Part shown: one piece after another, positions 42,234 through 51,031 of the stretch
How positions within the stretch are numbered: position 1 is the first letter of the stretch
Layout of the letters: each line of letters begins with the position of its first letter
NCBI RefSeq assembly: GCF_900101745.1
Contig: NZ_FNAD01000007.1
Location: forward strand, 248,001 to 312,000
Reading direction: 5' to 3'
DNA length: 64,000 nt
From: Glycomyces harbinensis
GTDB taxonomy: Bacteria > Actinomycetota > Actinomycetes > Mycobacteriales > Micromonosporaceae
Program-made: the position numbers and the translations under genes
The notes under the pieces: model-generated
Database searches by the model: none
Told to the model about the DNA's origin: nothing
What the model saw: the letters and a program-made list of their open reading frames with translations, nothing else

Positions 42234-42308
42234 GGGACGTCGGTCCCGTACGACCGCGTTCACGGACGCGCGGCCCATGCGCGCGGCGCGGGTCGGGACG
42301 TTCGTCCC
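42234..42308. promoter_or_regulatory. Two perfect DevR boxes upstream of the DoxX-like gene
   Basis: GGGACGTCGGTCCC (42234-42247) and GGGACGTTCGTCCC (42295-42308) are both 10/10 matches, 61 bases apart. The nearer is 96 bases before the DoxX-like ATG. This is the strongest pair in the window. Confidence 0.82.
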
Positions 42309-42404
42309 CGCACCTCACACCCTCCGGCCTCTCGAATCGGAGCCGAACCGGCAGTTTGATGGAACTGTCACCGGAAGCGGTGGCCGACTCGAAAGGATTG
42401 CGAA

Positions 42405-42944
42405 ATGACCACCTCTTACCAAACCGATCACATCGCCACTCCGCACAACACGCCCGCTCGTGGCCTCGTCGCCTATGTGTGGGCCGGCCTGCGGATCGCT
42501 CTGGGTTGGGTCTTCTTGTGGGCCTTCCTGGACAAGACGTTCGGGCTGGGTTTCGCGACCGAGCGTGAGGGGGCGTGGCTCGAGGGCGGGAGCCCCACGG
42601 AGGGCTTCCTGGCCTTCGGTACGAAGGGTCCGTTCGCGGACTTCTACCAGGGCATGGCGGGGTCGGCGTTCGCCGACTGGCTGTTCATGATCGGCCTGGC
42701 CGGTATCGGCGCGGCGCTGATCCTGGGCATCGGGATGCGGATCGCCGCAGCTGCGGGTGCACTGCTGTTGGTGCTGATGTGGACGGCGGCGCTGCCTCCG
42801 GAGAACAACCCGTTCATGGACGATCACCTCGTCTACGCCGGGCTCTTGATCGGCCTGGCCCTGGCCCGCGCCGAGAACACGCTCGGTTTCGGCAAGGCCT
42901 GGGGACGGACCGCACTGGTCACCAAGAACCCTTGGCTCAAATAG
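42405..42944 (+). CDS. DoxX-family / TQO small-subunit-like membrane protein
   Basis: 179 aa, four membrane helices: YVWAGLRIALGWVFLWAFLD, WLFMIGLAGIGAALILGIGM, AAAGALLLVLMWTAALP, and LVYAGLLIGLALARA. The conserved ENNPFMDDH loop is that of DoxD/DoxX-like proteins, one branch of which is a subunit of thiosulfate:quinone oxidoreductase. A quinone-linked redox or sulfur role is plausible but unproven. A decayed paralogue lies at 19420-19503. Confidence 0.85.
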   Translation: MTTSYQTDHIATPHNTPARGLVAYVWAGLRIALGWVFLWAFLDKTFGLGFATEREGAWLEGGSPTEGFLAFGTKGPFADFYQGMAGSAFADWLFMIGLAGIGAALILGIGMRIAAAAGALLLVLMWTAALPPENNPFMDDHLVYAGLLIGLALARAENTLGFGKAWGRTALVTKNPWLK

Positions 42945-42960
42945 CCCGCACCGCCGGGAA

Positions 42961-42986
42961 GCCGCGACCCTGCGAAGGGCCGCGGC
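42961..42986 (+). terminator. Terminator-like hairpin after the DoxX-like gene
   Basis: GCCGCG / CGCGGC with an inner CCC / GGG and a 6-base loop, 17 bases after the stop. It resembles the hairpin behind the DoxX remnant at 19507. Confidence 0.6.
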
Positions 42987-43078
42987 CTCCTGATGACCGA
43001 GCGGCACGGTCGCCGGCTCCATGGTTGACCGCCTCTGCGGTCACGGCGATTCCGAAGAAGATCAATGGGGGAGTGACA

Positions 43079-43492
43079 GTGGAGAACCGACGAATCCCGG
43101 TCGAACTCGACCCGAAACTCGCGCTCGGCCTGCTCGGGCACGCCGAATTCGGCCGAGTCGCCTTCAACGCCGAGGGCCGGCCCACGATCAGGCCCCTCAA
43201 CCACGTCGTCGTCGACGGCCAGATCATCGTCTGCACAGGGCATTCCTCGGCGTTCGCGAAAGCCGTGCGCGACCATGCGGGCTTGCAAGTGGCCTACCAG
43301 GCCGACGAGATCGGCCTCCACACCAGGCTCGGTTGGAGCGTCCTGGTCACCGGCACCGCCGCGGACATCACCGCCGAACACCGCGCCGAACGTCTCGGGC
43401 CGCAGGTCCGGTCGTGGATCGACCGCCCCTTGGACACGGTCATCGCGATCAGTCCGCAGAACGTGACGGGCTTGCGCCTCACGGTCGGATGA
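43079..43492 (+). CDS. Pyridoxamine 5'-phosphate oxidase-like flavin protein
   Basis: 137 aa from a GTG at 43079 with GGGGGAG 5 bases upstream. The split-barrel fold is recognisable from LLGHAEFGRVAFNAEGRPTIRPLNHVVVDGQIIVCTG and a C-terminal VIAISPQNVTGLRL. Such small PNPOx-like proteins bind FMN, F420 or haem. One (Rv3129) belongs to the mycobacterial DosR regulon. The cofactor is not readable here. Confidence 0.85.
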   Translation: MENRRIPVELDPKLALGLLGHAEFGRVAFNAEGRPTIRPLNHVVVDGQIIVCTGHSSAFAKAVRDHAGLQVAYQADEIGLHTRLGWSVLVTGTAADITAEHRAERLGPQVRSWIDRPLDTVIAISPQNVTGLRLTVG

Positions 43493-43565
43493 GCGCGGCC
43501 CGTCGACCCGGATCCGATCCTGCGGCGACCCCGCACGCGCCGACCTGTCCAAGACCCACCCGACG

Positions 43566-43579
43566 AGGACGTTCGCCCC
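43566..43579 (+). promoter_or_regulatory. DevR-box candidate before the P-type ATPase
   Basis: AGGACGTTCGCCCC matches 8 of 10 fixed positions, 53 bases upstream of the ATG at 43633. Confidence 0.4.
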
Positions 43580-43632
43580 TGGAAGCCGCCCGATCGAAGG
43601 TGGACCCTCGGAAAGGGAAGGCGGGGTGAACG

Positions 43633-45975
43633 ATGCGCCGATTGTGGGATGCCAGGGAGGCGCTGCTGCTCGCGGTCGCGGCCTCGCTGCTGGTCGCCGG
43701 CGCGGCGACCCTCCTGTTCGAGGCCGCCGCGCTCGGCCGGATCGCATGGTCTCTCGCCACAGCGCTGGGCCTGGCGTATTCGACCGCGGCGATCACCGCG
43801 GCGCTGCGGCGACGGCAGCCGTCAGTGGACCTGATCGCCTGGCTGGCGATGGCCGGCGCACTCCTGACGGACGAGCCCCTCGCCGGGGCCGTCATCGCCG
43901 TCATGCTGTTCACCGGAGGGACGCTGGAGGCCCGGGCATCGGCGCACGCCGAGCGGTCGCTGCGCCACCTGGCCGCTCGCGCACCCCGCCTCGCACGCCG
44001 CGAGGGCCCGGACGGCGTTGACACGATCCCAGTGGGCCGGCTGCTCGTCGGCGACCGGATCGTTGTCGGAACCGGCGAGCTCGTCCCCGTGGACGGCCGA
44101 CTGCTCGAGGCGGGCGTCTTCGACGAGTCGGCGCTCACAGGCGAGGCGCTGCCGGTCGAGCATCCCGCCGGGGACGACATCCGCAGCGGCGTCGCCAACG
44201 CGGGGAACGCCGTGCGACTGGTGGCGACCGAGACGGCGGAACGCTCGACCTACACCGGCGTGGTGCGCCTCGTCGAGCAGACCCAGGCCTCCACCGCGCC
44301 GTTCGTGCGCGTCGCCGACCGGTTCGCCTCCGCGTTCGTCCCGCTGACCCTGGTTGTCGCCGGACTCGCATGGGCGCTGTCGGGGGAAGCTGTCCGGGCG
44401 GTCGCGGTCCTGGTCGTGGCGACTCCCTGCCCCCTGCTGCTGGCCGCGCCGATCGCGATCACGGCCGGGCTCTCGCGCGCAGCCGGTCGCGGCGCGATGC
44501 TCAAGGGCGGGTCGGCCCTGGAGCGGCTCGCCGACGGCCGGGTACTGCTGCTCGACAAGACCGGCACGCTCACCCGCGGCCGCCCCGTGCTCGTCGGCGT
44601 CGTTGCCGCGGACGGCTTCTCCGGCGACGAGGTGCTGCGGGCGGCCGCCTCGCTCGATCAGATGTCGGCGCACGTCCTCGCGTCCGCTGTCGTCACCGGC
44701 GCCCGCGACCGCGGCCTGGAACCCGCCTCGGCCGAGGAGGTGCGCGAGCGGCCGGGCTACGGCGTCGAGGGCATCGTCGAGGGCCACCGCGTCCGGCTCG
44801 GCAAATCGGCGTGGGTCATCGACGGCCCCCCGCCGTCCTGGGCGCGCCGGGCGCGGCGCCGCGCCTCGCTCGACGGCTCGCTGACCGTTTACATCGCCGT
44901 CGACGGGCGACCGGCCGGAGTGCTGCTCCTGGCCGACCCGCTGCGACCGGACGCGCCGAGGATGATGCGGACCCTGCGCGAAGCCGGCATCACCAGGACC
45001 GTACTGATCACCGGCGACCGTGCCGACATGGCCGAGACCGTCGGCCGCCTCGTCGGCGCCGACGCCGTCTTCGCCGACCGCGACCCCTCCGACAAGCTCG
45101 ACATCGTACGGGCCGAGCAGGATCGCGCCCCGACGATCATGGTCGGCGACGGCGTCAACGACGCCCCGGCACTGGCCGCGGCGGGCGCCGGAGTCGCCAT
45201 GGGCGCACGCGGCGCCGGCGCTTCGGCCGAGGCCGCCGACGTCGTGCTGACGACCGACCGCATCGACGGCCTCGCCGACGCGATTCTCATCGCCCGCCGC
45301 AGCATCCGCATCGCCCGCCGCGCGGCGGGATTCGGCATGGCGCTGTCCCTCGCCGCCATGGCTCCGGCCGCGGCCGGGATGCTCGCGCCCGCAGCCGGCG
45401 CGATCCTCCAGGAAGCCATCGACGTCGCCGCGATCGCCTTGGCCCTCACGGCCCTGCTGCCCGGTCGCGTCCACACCGTCGCGATGCCGCCTGCGGACCT
45501 GGCGGTCGTGCGGCGACTCCATGCCGAGCACACCGCCGTGGCACCGCTGGTCGAGCGGATTCGAGAAGTCGCCGACGGCCTCGACGACGACCCTCCCGAC
45601 TCGGCGCCGCTGCGTGAACTGGTCGACCGGCTCGAGACCGAGCTCCTGCCGCACGAGCGGGCCGAAGAGGTCCAGCTGGTGCCGATCGTCGCCGACGCGC
45701 TCGGGCCCGACCCGTTCGGTGCGCTCAGCCGCAGCCACGCCGAGATCGAGCACCGGGTGCGACGGCTGCGCCGCGCCTGCGTCGACATCGGTGACCCGCC
45801 GGAACCCGACGAAGTCACCGACCTGCGAGGAGCGCTATACGGCCTGTACGCGATCGTGCTGCTGCACAACGCCCAGGAGGAGGAGAACGCGTTCAGTCTG
45901 ATGCCGGTGGCCGAGACCGCGCGGAAGCGGCGCGTCGCCCTCCCCGCGGGCCCGCGGGGAGGGCGACGATCATGA
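43633..45975 (+). CDS. P-type metal ATPase fused to a C-terminal hemerythrin domain
   Basis: 780 aa. The P1B-type core lacks an N-terminal HMA domain. The membrane metal motif reads TPC (Thr264-Pro-Cys266) in place of CPC; the phosphorylated Asp308 is in DKTGTLT, the hinge is GDGVNDAPAL, and the usual SxHP is SAHV. From about residue 621 a hemerythrin-like four-helix domain follows, with candidate di-iron ligands His630/633, His674 and the acidic pair near 678, His702/707, His745 and Glu749/750. An O2- or iron-responsive export pump is inferred; the metal is unknown. Mycobacterial DosR regulons also contain a P-type ATPase (CtpF). Confidence 0.88.
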   Translation: MRRLWDAREALLLAVAASLLVAGAATLLFEAAALGRIAWSLATALGLAYSTAAITAALRRRQPSVDLIAWLAMAGALLTDEPLAGAVIAVMLFTGGTLEARASAHAERSLRHLAARAPRLARREGPDGVDTIPVGRLLVGDRIVVGTGELVPVDGRLLEAGVFDESALTGEALPVEHPAGDDIRSGVANAGNAVRLVATETAERSTYTGVVRLVEQTQASTAPFVRVADRFASAFVPLTLVVAGLAWALSGEAVRAVAVLVVATPCPLLLAAPIAITAGLSRAAGRGAMLKGGSALERLADGRVLLLDKTGTLTRGRPVLVGVVAADGFSGDEVLRAAASLDQMSAHVLASAVVTGARDRGLEPASAEEVRERPGYGVEGIVEGHRVRLGKSAWVIDGPPPSWARRARRRASLDGSLTVYIAVDGRPAGVLLLADPLRPDAPRMMRTLREAGITRTVLITGDRADMAETVGRLVGADAVFADRDPSDKLDIVRAEQDRAPTIMVGDGVNDAPALAAAGAGVAMGARGAGASAEAADVVLTTDRIDGLADAILIARRSIRIARRAAGFGMALSLAAMAPAAAGMLAPAAGAILQEAIDVAAIALALTALLPGRVHTVAMPPADLAVVRRLHAEHTAVAPLVERIREVADGLDDDPPDSAPLRELVDRLETELLPHERAEEVQLVPIVADALGPDPFGALSRSHAEIEHRVRRLRRACVDIGDPPEPDEVTDLRGALYGLYAIVLLHNAQEEENAFSLMPVAETARKRRVALPAGPRGGRRS
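45933..45968. terminator. 36-base perfect palindrome overlapping the end of the ATPase gene
   Basis: CGTCGCCCTCCCCGCGGG is followed without a gap by its exact reverse complement, giving an 18-bp stem. It encodes the last residues (VALPAGPRGGR) of the ATPase-hemerythrin protein and lies 40 bases from the end of the convergent desaturase gene, so it probably terminates both. Confidence 0.7.
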
Positions 45976-46007
45976 CCGGGACCGCGTCGATCCCGAGCCG
46001 CATCCGC

Positions 46008-47120
46008 TCAGCCGGTCGGAAGGTGAGTGCGGCCCCGCGGCCTGCGAAGCGGTTCGCCGTTGCGATGCAGCTCAGTGAGCACCTCGCGCCACGACCGGAT
46101 CAGACCGGTCTCGTGATAGGGGATGGCCTTCTCGGCGCAGAAGTCGCGCACGATCGCCTGGGCTCGCCCCAAGTGCACTGAGGGCATGCCGGGGAAGAGG
46201 TGGTGCTCGATCTGGTAGTTCAGGCCGCCGAGGGCGACGTCGATGAACCGGCCGCCCTTGACGTTGCGCGAGGTCAGGACCTGCTTGCGCAGGAAGTCGA
46301 GCTGGTGTTTCCCGACGAGCGTCGGCATGCCCTTGTGGTTGGGCGCGAAGACCGATCCCATGTACAGGCCCCACACGGCCTTGTGCACCAGGAGGAACAC
46401 GACCGCCTTCCCCGGCGAGAGCACCAGGAACACGGCCGCGATGTAGGCGGTGAAGTGCACCGCGAGCAGCGCCGCCTCCACCGCGCGGTTCTTCAGGCCC
46501 GGCTTGACGACCGACTTGATGCCCGACCAGTTGAGGTTGATGCCCTCGAGGAGGAGGATCGGGAAGAACAGCTGCGCCTGGTACCTGCCGAACAACCGGC
46601 CGATGCCCCGCGCCAAGCCCGCCTGGCGCTTCGACCACACGAACAGGCCCGGCGAGACGTCCGGGTCCAGCTCCTCGTGGTTGGGGTTGGCGTGGTGGCG
46701 GTTGTGCTTGTCGTTCCACCAGCCGTAGCCCATGCCGTTGGCGAGGTTGCCGGTCAACCAGCCCACCCGCTCGGACGTGGAGCGCGATCGGAAGACCTGG
46801 CGGTGCGCGAGGTCGTGGCCCAGGAGCGCCACCTGGGCACTGACGAGGGCCATGAACACGGCCGTGAACATCTGGAGCCACGTGTCGCCGATTATCGCGA
46901 AAGCAGCCCAGGAACCGGCGAACACGGTACCGACGAGCAGGAACCGGATCGTGTAGTAACGGGGACGGTGGCGCATGAGACCGGCGGAGTTGATTCTGCG
47001 CGACAGTTCGGCGAAATCACTGCCGACTTTTGGAGCCGGCACCTCGGCCGGACTCTTAGGCGGCGGTCGCCCCCCGCCGCCGGTATCGCCACTGAGCGTG
47101 AACCGAGTGAAGCCGTCCAC
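46008..47120 (-). CDS. Membrane fatty acid desaturase
   Basis: 370 aa from a GTG with GAGAGGAG upstream. The three histidine boxes are present: GHDLAH, HNRHH and QIEHH, with hydrophobic pairs between. This is the acyl-lipid/acyl-CoA desaturase superfamily with a non-haem di-iron centre that needs O2 and an electron donor. Its promoter has two DevR-like boxes. A DosR-linked O2-requiring desaturase could act during re-aeration or at low residual O2 (inference). Confidence 0.92.
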   Translation of the reverse strand: MDGFTRFTLSGDTGGGGRPPPKSPAEVPAPKVGSDFAELSRRINSAGLMRHRPRYYTIRFLLVGTVFAGSWAAFAIIGDTWLQMFTAVFMALVSAQVALLGHDLAHRQVFRSRSTSERVGWLTGNLANGMGYGWWNDKHNRHHANPNHEELDPDVSPGLFVWSKRQAGLARGIGRLFGRYQAQLFFPILLLEGINLNWSGIKSVVKPGLKNRAVEAALLAVHFTAYIAAVFLVLSPGKAVVFLLVHKAVWGLYMGSVFAPNHKGMPTLVGKHQLDFLRKQVLTSRNVKGGRFIDVALGGLNYQIEHHLFPGMPSVHLGRAQAIVRDFCAEKAIPYHETGLIRSWREVLTELHRNGEPLRRPRGRTHLPTG

Positions 47121-47200
47121 TGTTCGCTCCTCTCTCAGCGCATCGCGCGCTCAACAGGATTGGACACTCCAACCGTGGCTCGGGGTCTACCCGGAACACA

Positions 47201-47236
47201 GCGACGTTGGTCCTGCAACGCAGGGCATTCCGTCCT
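47201..47236 (-). promoter_or_regulatory. DevR-box candidates of the desaturase gene
   Basis: GCGACGTTGGTCCT (47201-47214, 8 of 10) and GGGCATTCCGTCCT (47223-47236, 7 of 10) start 22 bases apart, 80-116 bases upstream of the GTG start. Confidence 0.5.
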
Positions 47237-47375
47237 AACCGCACTCAACGCGCCGGCCGCGGCTAGGACTCTCCCGGGCATGCCATGCTGGCCCTGCCGA
47301 CGATTCACGGAAGAGCCGCAGGGGCGTGGCTCCACAGGAACGTCCGGACGACGCGACTGAGCGATGAGAAGAGAC

Positions 47376-47395
47376 GGGGCGGCACACGCCGCCCC
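47376..47395 (-). terminator. Intrinsic terminator of the second stress protein
   Basis: GGGGCGGC / GCCGCCCC with loop ACAC. Read leftward it is followed by the T-rich GTCTCTTCTC. Confidence 0.8.
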
Positions 47396-47413
47396 GCCCG
47401 TGGATCCCGGCCT

Positions 47414-47857
47414 TCAATCTTCGCCGCGGATCACGATCACCGGGCAGTGCGCGTGGTGAACGCAGTAGCTGCTGACCGAGAGCGCACCCACGAAGCCGCC
47501 GTGCCCTCGGTTGCCGACCACCAGCAGGTCGGCGCCTTTCGAACGATCGATCAGCGTCTTCGCCGGGTTGCCCTCCACGACTTCGCGTTCGATGCGGATG
47601 CCCGGCTCGTCGGGGGCCACCGTCTCGAGGATGTCGTCGAGCGCTTTCTTCGCGTCTTCGGCGAACACCTCGGTCGGCATGAGCATCGCGCCCGTCCCGT
47701 AGGTGACGGGCGTCTGCCAAGCGTGTACGGCGACCACGTCGGCGCCCTGGTATCCGGCCTGCCGCAGGGCCCATTCCAGGGCCCGCTGCGACGACGCCGA
47801 ACCATCGACGCCGACCACGATCCTTCCGCCTTCGCGCTCTCGATCTGACATGTCCAT
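47414..47857 (-). CDS. Universal stress protein with altered nucleotide motif
   Basis: 147 aa from the ATG at 47857; an ATG at 47851 is equally well placed behind AAGGAAAGGGG. UspA fold, closely similar to the protein at 8794 (IVVGVDGSASSQRALEWALRQA; SYCVHHAHCPVIVIRG). The C-terminal ATP motif reads GNRGHGGFVGALSVSS. Relative to GSRGHGGFVGAIIGSVS it lacks two residues, including the glycine of G-9X-G-S, so nucleotide binding may be lost or changed. A 9/10 DevR box lies 50 bases upstream. Confidence 0.92.
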   Translation of the reverse strand: MDMSDREREGGRIVVGVDGSASSQRALEWALRQAGYQGADVVAVHAWQTPVTYGTGAMLMPTEVFAEDAKKALDDILETVAPDEPGIRIEREVVEGNPAKTLIDRSKGADLLVVGNRGHGGFVGALSVSSYCVHHAHCPVIVIRGED

Positions 47858-47906
47858 CCCCTTTCCTTCGGAACTCCAGTCTGTTCGCCGGGCACTGAGA
47901 GCAGCA

Positions 47907-47920
47907 GAGACGAAGGTCCC
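47907..47920 (-). promoter_or_regulatory. DevR box of the second stress protein
   Basis: GAGACGAAGGTCCC matches 9 of 10 fixed positions of GGGAC-N4-GTCCC. The rest of the 47921-48224 gap shows no gene; it is less G+C-rich than its surroundings. Confidence 0.6.
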
Positions 47921-48224
47921 GGACCCGAGGGGCCACCGGCATAAGCGAGGTCCGCGGCGCCCTCCGCGACCGGAACGCTCGTGCTGACCGTGCGGCCGTG
48001 ACCGCTCCTCACACCATGGGCCTGCTTCGCGTTCGGGCCAGACTGTCACTCCCGTGCATACGCTCCCGCTGCATACGACAACTGATGGGAGGCGCTTCCC
48101 TGTGTTCGATGTGAGACTCGAGTCGGAAGCCGTATTCGTAATCGGATCAGCGCATTTACATCCCTTGTGGTGGGTGAAAACGGTGCTCTGATGCGACGAT
48201 GACGGTGAGATGGAGGAAAAGGAC

Positions 48225-49619
48225 ATGGGCTTCAGCACGATCAATCCCAACACCGGTGAACTCCTGAAAGAGTTCCCGATGCAGGCCGACGAGGAGGTCT
48301 TCGCGGCGCTGGGGACCGCGGACCGCCGATTCCGCGGAGACTGGAGGTACAGGCCGGTCGCGGAACGGGCGCGGATCGTCGGCCGGGCCGCCGAGATCCT
48401 GCGCGAACAGCGCGACGAGTACGCGCAGTACCCTGTGCTCGAAATGGGGAAGATAGCGCGTTTCAGCTATTTCGAAGTCGACCTCGTCGCCGACATCCTG
48501 GCCTACTACGCCGAGCACGGCGAGCGCCTCCTCGCGGAGCAGGCGATACCCGGAGAGCCCGGCGCGGTCCTCGTCTCCGAGCCCATCGGGCCGATCCTGG
48601 CGATCGAGCCGTGGAATTTCCCCTTCTACCAGCTGGTGCGGGTGGCCGCGCCGCAACTGGTCGCGGGGAACGTGGTCTTGATGAAGCACGCCGAGAACGT
48701 GCCGCAGTGCGCGCTCGCCTTCGCGCGCCTCTTCGAGGAGGCCGGCGCCCCCGAAGGGGTCTATACCAACCTGTTCTGCAGCGTCGACCAGGTCGCCGAC
48801 CTGATCGACGACTTCCGGGTCCGCGGTGTCGCGCTCACCGGCAGCGAGCGGGCCGGTGCCTCGGTCGGCGCACGCGCCGGTCGCAACCTCAAGAAGGTGA
48901 TCCTGGAGCTCGGCGGCAGCGACCCGGCGCTGATCCTGGAGCGCGCGCCCCTGGACCATGCGGTCGACCAGGTGGTCATGGGCCGTACCTACAATTCGGG
49001 GCAGGGCTGCGTGAACATCAAGCGCGTCATCGTCGTAGGCAGGGAACGCGGCGAGACGATGCTGGCCGCACTCAAGGAGAAGTTCGCGGCGATCACGATC
49101 GGCGATCCCACCGACGAGGCCACGCAGCTGGGACCGCTGACCAGTGAACGCGCCCTCGACGGACTGCTCGAGCAGATCCAGGCCGCCGAGGCGGCGGGCG
49201 CCACGATCGCTTACGGCGGCAAGCGCGTCGACCGTCCGGGCTTCTTCCTCGAGCCGACGATCATCACCGGCATCGACGAGGACAACCCGCTCTTCCATCA
49301 GGAGGCGTTCGGGCCCGTGCTGTCCTTCTATATCGTCGACGACGAAGAGGAGGCGATCGCGCTCGCCAACGCCACCAAGTACGGTCTGGGCGCCTACGTG
49401 TTCGACGCCGACACCGCGCACGCCAAAGAGATCGCCTCTCGAATCGAGTCCGGGATGGTGTACGTCAACTCCTGCTTCGCGGACTCACCCGGCCTGCCCT
49501 TCGGCGGGGTCAAGAACTCCGGGCTCGGACGCGAACTGTCCGAGATCGGCATCGGCGAGTTCCTCAATCGAAAGCTGATCCGCGTCGCCGACGCGGACCG
49601 CCAGGGGGCCAACGTATGA
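48225..49619 (+). CDS. Aldehyde dehydrogenase, succinate-semialdehyde dehydrogenase-like
   Basis: 464 aa from the ATG at 48225, with GGAGG 8 bases upstream; an ATG at 48210 has none. It starts FSTINPNTGELLKEF as in short GabD-type enzymes. General-base Glu is in LELGGSDPAL, catalytic Cys in NSGQGCVNIKR, and the C-terminus contains PFGGVKNSGLGRELSE. It should oxidise a semialdehyde with NAD(P)+. The end overlaps the start of the GFA gene by 4 bases. Confidence 0.92.
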   Translation: MGFSTINPNTGELLKEFPMQADEEVFAALGTADRRFRGDWRYRPVAERARIVGRAAEILREQRDEYAQYPVLEMGKIARFSYFEVDLVADILAYYAEHGERLLAEQAIPGEPGAVLVSEPIGPILAIEPWNFPFYQLVRVAAPQLVAGNVVLMKHAENVPQCALAFARLFEEAGAPEGVYTNLFCSVDQVADLIDDFRVRGVALTGSERAGASVGARAGRNLKKVILELGGSDPALILERAPLDHAVDQVVMGRTYNSGQGCVNIKRVIVVGRERGETMLAALKEKFAAITIGDPTDEATQLGPLTSERALDGLLEQIQAAEAAGATIAYGGKRVDRPGFFLEPTIITGIDEDNPLFHQEAFGPVLSFYIVDDEEEAIALANATKYGLGAYVFDADTAHAKEIASRIESGMVYVNSCFADSPGLPFGGVKNSGLGRELSEIGIGEFLNRKLIRVADADRQGANV

Positions 49620-50052
49620 GCCCGGCAGACACCGCCGTCGGCGGTGCGGTGCGGTCAGGGCACTGTCTGTGCGGGTCGATCAGCTACCGGTTCGACGCCG
49701 CGCCCGAAGCGGTGGTCCTGTGCCACTGCGGCCACTGCCAGCGGCACACCGGCGCCGCGTTCTCGGTGAACGTCCTGGTGCCGCGCGGGGCATTGCAGAT
49801 CGAGGGGGCCCCAGGTCCTACCGGACGGTCGGGTCCGAGAACGGCAACCTTCGCGACAGGCAGTTCTGCGGGGATTGCGGCACGCCGATCTTCACCGTGT
49901 TGCACGAGCGGCCCGACGTGGTGATCGTCAAGGCCGGGACGCTCGACGACACCAGCGGGCTGCGCCCTGCGGCCGAGGTCTGGTGGCGCCGCGCCCAGGA
50001 CTGGCTGGAGCCCGACGCGGCGCGTCCTCGGTTCGAGGGCGACGCAGCATAG
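49616..50052 (+). pseudogene. GFA-family (glutathione-dependent formaldehyde-activating-like) protein, frameshifted
   Basis: The first frame gives the zinc motif GHCLCGSISYRF and CHCGHCQRHTGAAFS. At the run GGGGGCCCC (49804-49812) homology moves to another frame, which continues SYRTVGSENG, RQFCGDCGTPIF and ends at 50052. A single missing base explains it. Repaired, it would be a ~145-residue zinc protein with all Cys ligands. Either a recent mutation or a homopolymer sequencing error; the rest is well conserved, which favours error or very recent decay. Confidence 0.75.
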
Positions 50053-50063
50053 AGGAATGAACT

Positions 50064-50095
50064 GCCCGGAGGGCCGTCTCGGCGGGCCTCCGGGC
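50064..50095. terminator. Bidirectional terminator
   Basis: GCCCGGAGG / CCTCCGGGC perfect 9-bp stem with further inner pairing, between the GFA gene (+) and the HTH regulator (-). Confidence 0.75.
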
Positions 50096-50116
50096 TGTCC
50101 TCGACCTGAACGCGGG

Positions 50117-51031
50117 TCAGACGTCCGAGGCGGGAGACAGGTCGTCGGCCGTGTCGGCGTTCCAGCTCGTCAAGAGCCGTAGCGACTCCCGTGCCGGTCC
50201 CGGTTCGACGTGGTAGGTCGAGAGCGACTGCTCGGCGTCGTCGGGAAGGGTGAACGTCTCGTACCGCAGCGGCAGCTCACCGACGAGCTCGTGTCTGATG
50301 CGCAGGTCCCCGTGCGATTTGCGCTTGACATCGTGGGCGGCCCACAGTCGCCGGAAGTCGCCGCTCTTGACCGACAGCTCGCCGATCAGCTCGGTGAGCA
50401 GAGGGTCGCTCGCGTGCTGCCCCGCGTCGAAGCGGAGCTGCCCCACCACGTCCGACGCCTTGTGCTCCCAGTCCATGTAGAACTCGTGTGCCCCGGGGTC
50501 CAGGAAGACGATCTTCGCCCAGCTCCGGTCCGCCGCGGGACGGTCCATCCACCGCCCGAAGACCGCGGCGGCGGTCCTGTTCCACGCCAGCACCTCGGTG
50601 CGGCGCCCCCACACGTAAGCGGGAACGCCCTCGAGCGAGGCCAGGAGTTCCGCGAGCGCGGGCCGGACCTGCTGGCGGCGCACCACCGGACGGCGCTGCC
50701 CGCGCTTCGCCCGTGCCAGGTGGAACAGATGGGAGTGCTCGGCCTCCGACAACCGCAGCGCGGTCGCGATGGCATCGAGTACCTCGTTCGAGACGTTGCG
50801 GCCGTTCCCCTGCTCCAGGCGCGTGTAGTACGCCACCGACACCCCGGCGAGCTGGGCCAGCTCCTCGCGCCGCAGCCCAGGTACGCGTCGGCGTCGTCCG
50901 AACTCGGGAAGCCCCACATCGGCCGGCTGGAGGCGGGCCCTCCGGGTGCGCAGGAACTCGCTCAACTCGGCACGCACATCGAGCCCATGCCCGGGTCCGG
51001 CGGGCTCGGCCGGGGTGGATTCGGTGGTCAT
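50117..51031 (-). CDS. Helix-turn-helix regulator with MmyB-like ligand domain
   Basis: 304 aa. XRE-type HTH near residues 50-105 (LRREELAQLAGVSVAYYTRLEQG) followed by the MmyB-like PAS-fold domain (VLAWNRTAAAVFGRWM...FLDPGAHEFYMDWE), reported to bind fatty-acid-like ligands in family members. Divergent from an MFS exporter; such regulators usually repress the neighbouring gene. The 51032-51345 region between them shows no convincing operator. Confidence 0.92.
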   Translation of the reverse strand: MTTESTPAEPAGPGHGLDVRAELSEFLRTRRARLQPADVGLPEFGRRRRVPGLRREELAQLAGVSVAYYTRLEQGNGRNVSNEVLDAIATALRLSEAEHSHLFHLARAKRGQRRPVVRRQQVRPALAELLASLEGVPAYVWGRRTEVLAWNRTAAAVFGRWMDRPAADRSWAKIVFLDPGAHEFYMDWEHKASDVVGQLRFDAGQHASDPLLTELIGELSVKSGDFRRLWAAHDVKRKSHGDLRIRHELVGELPLRYETFTLPDDAEQSLSTYHVEPGPARESLRLLTSWNADTADDLSPASDV

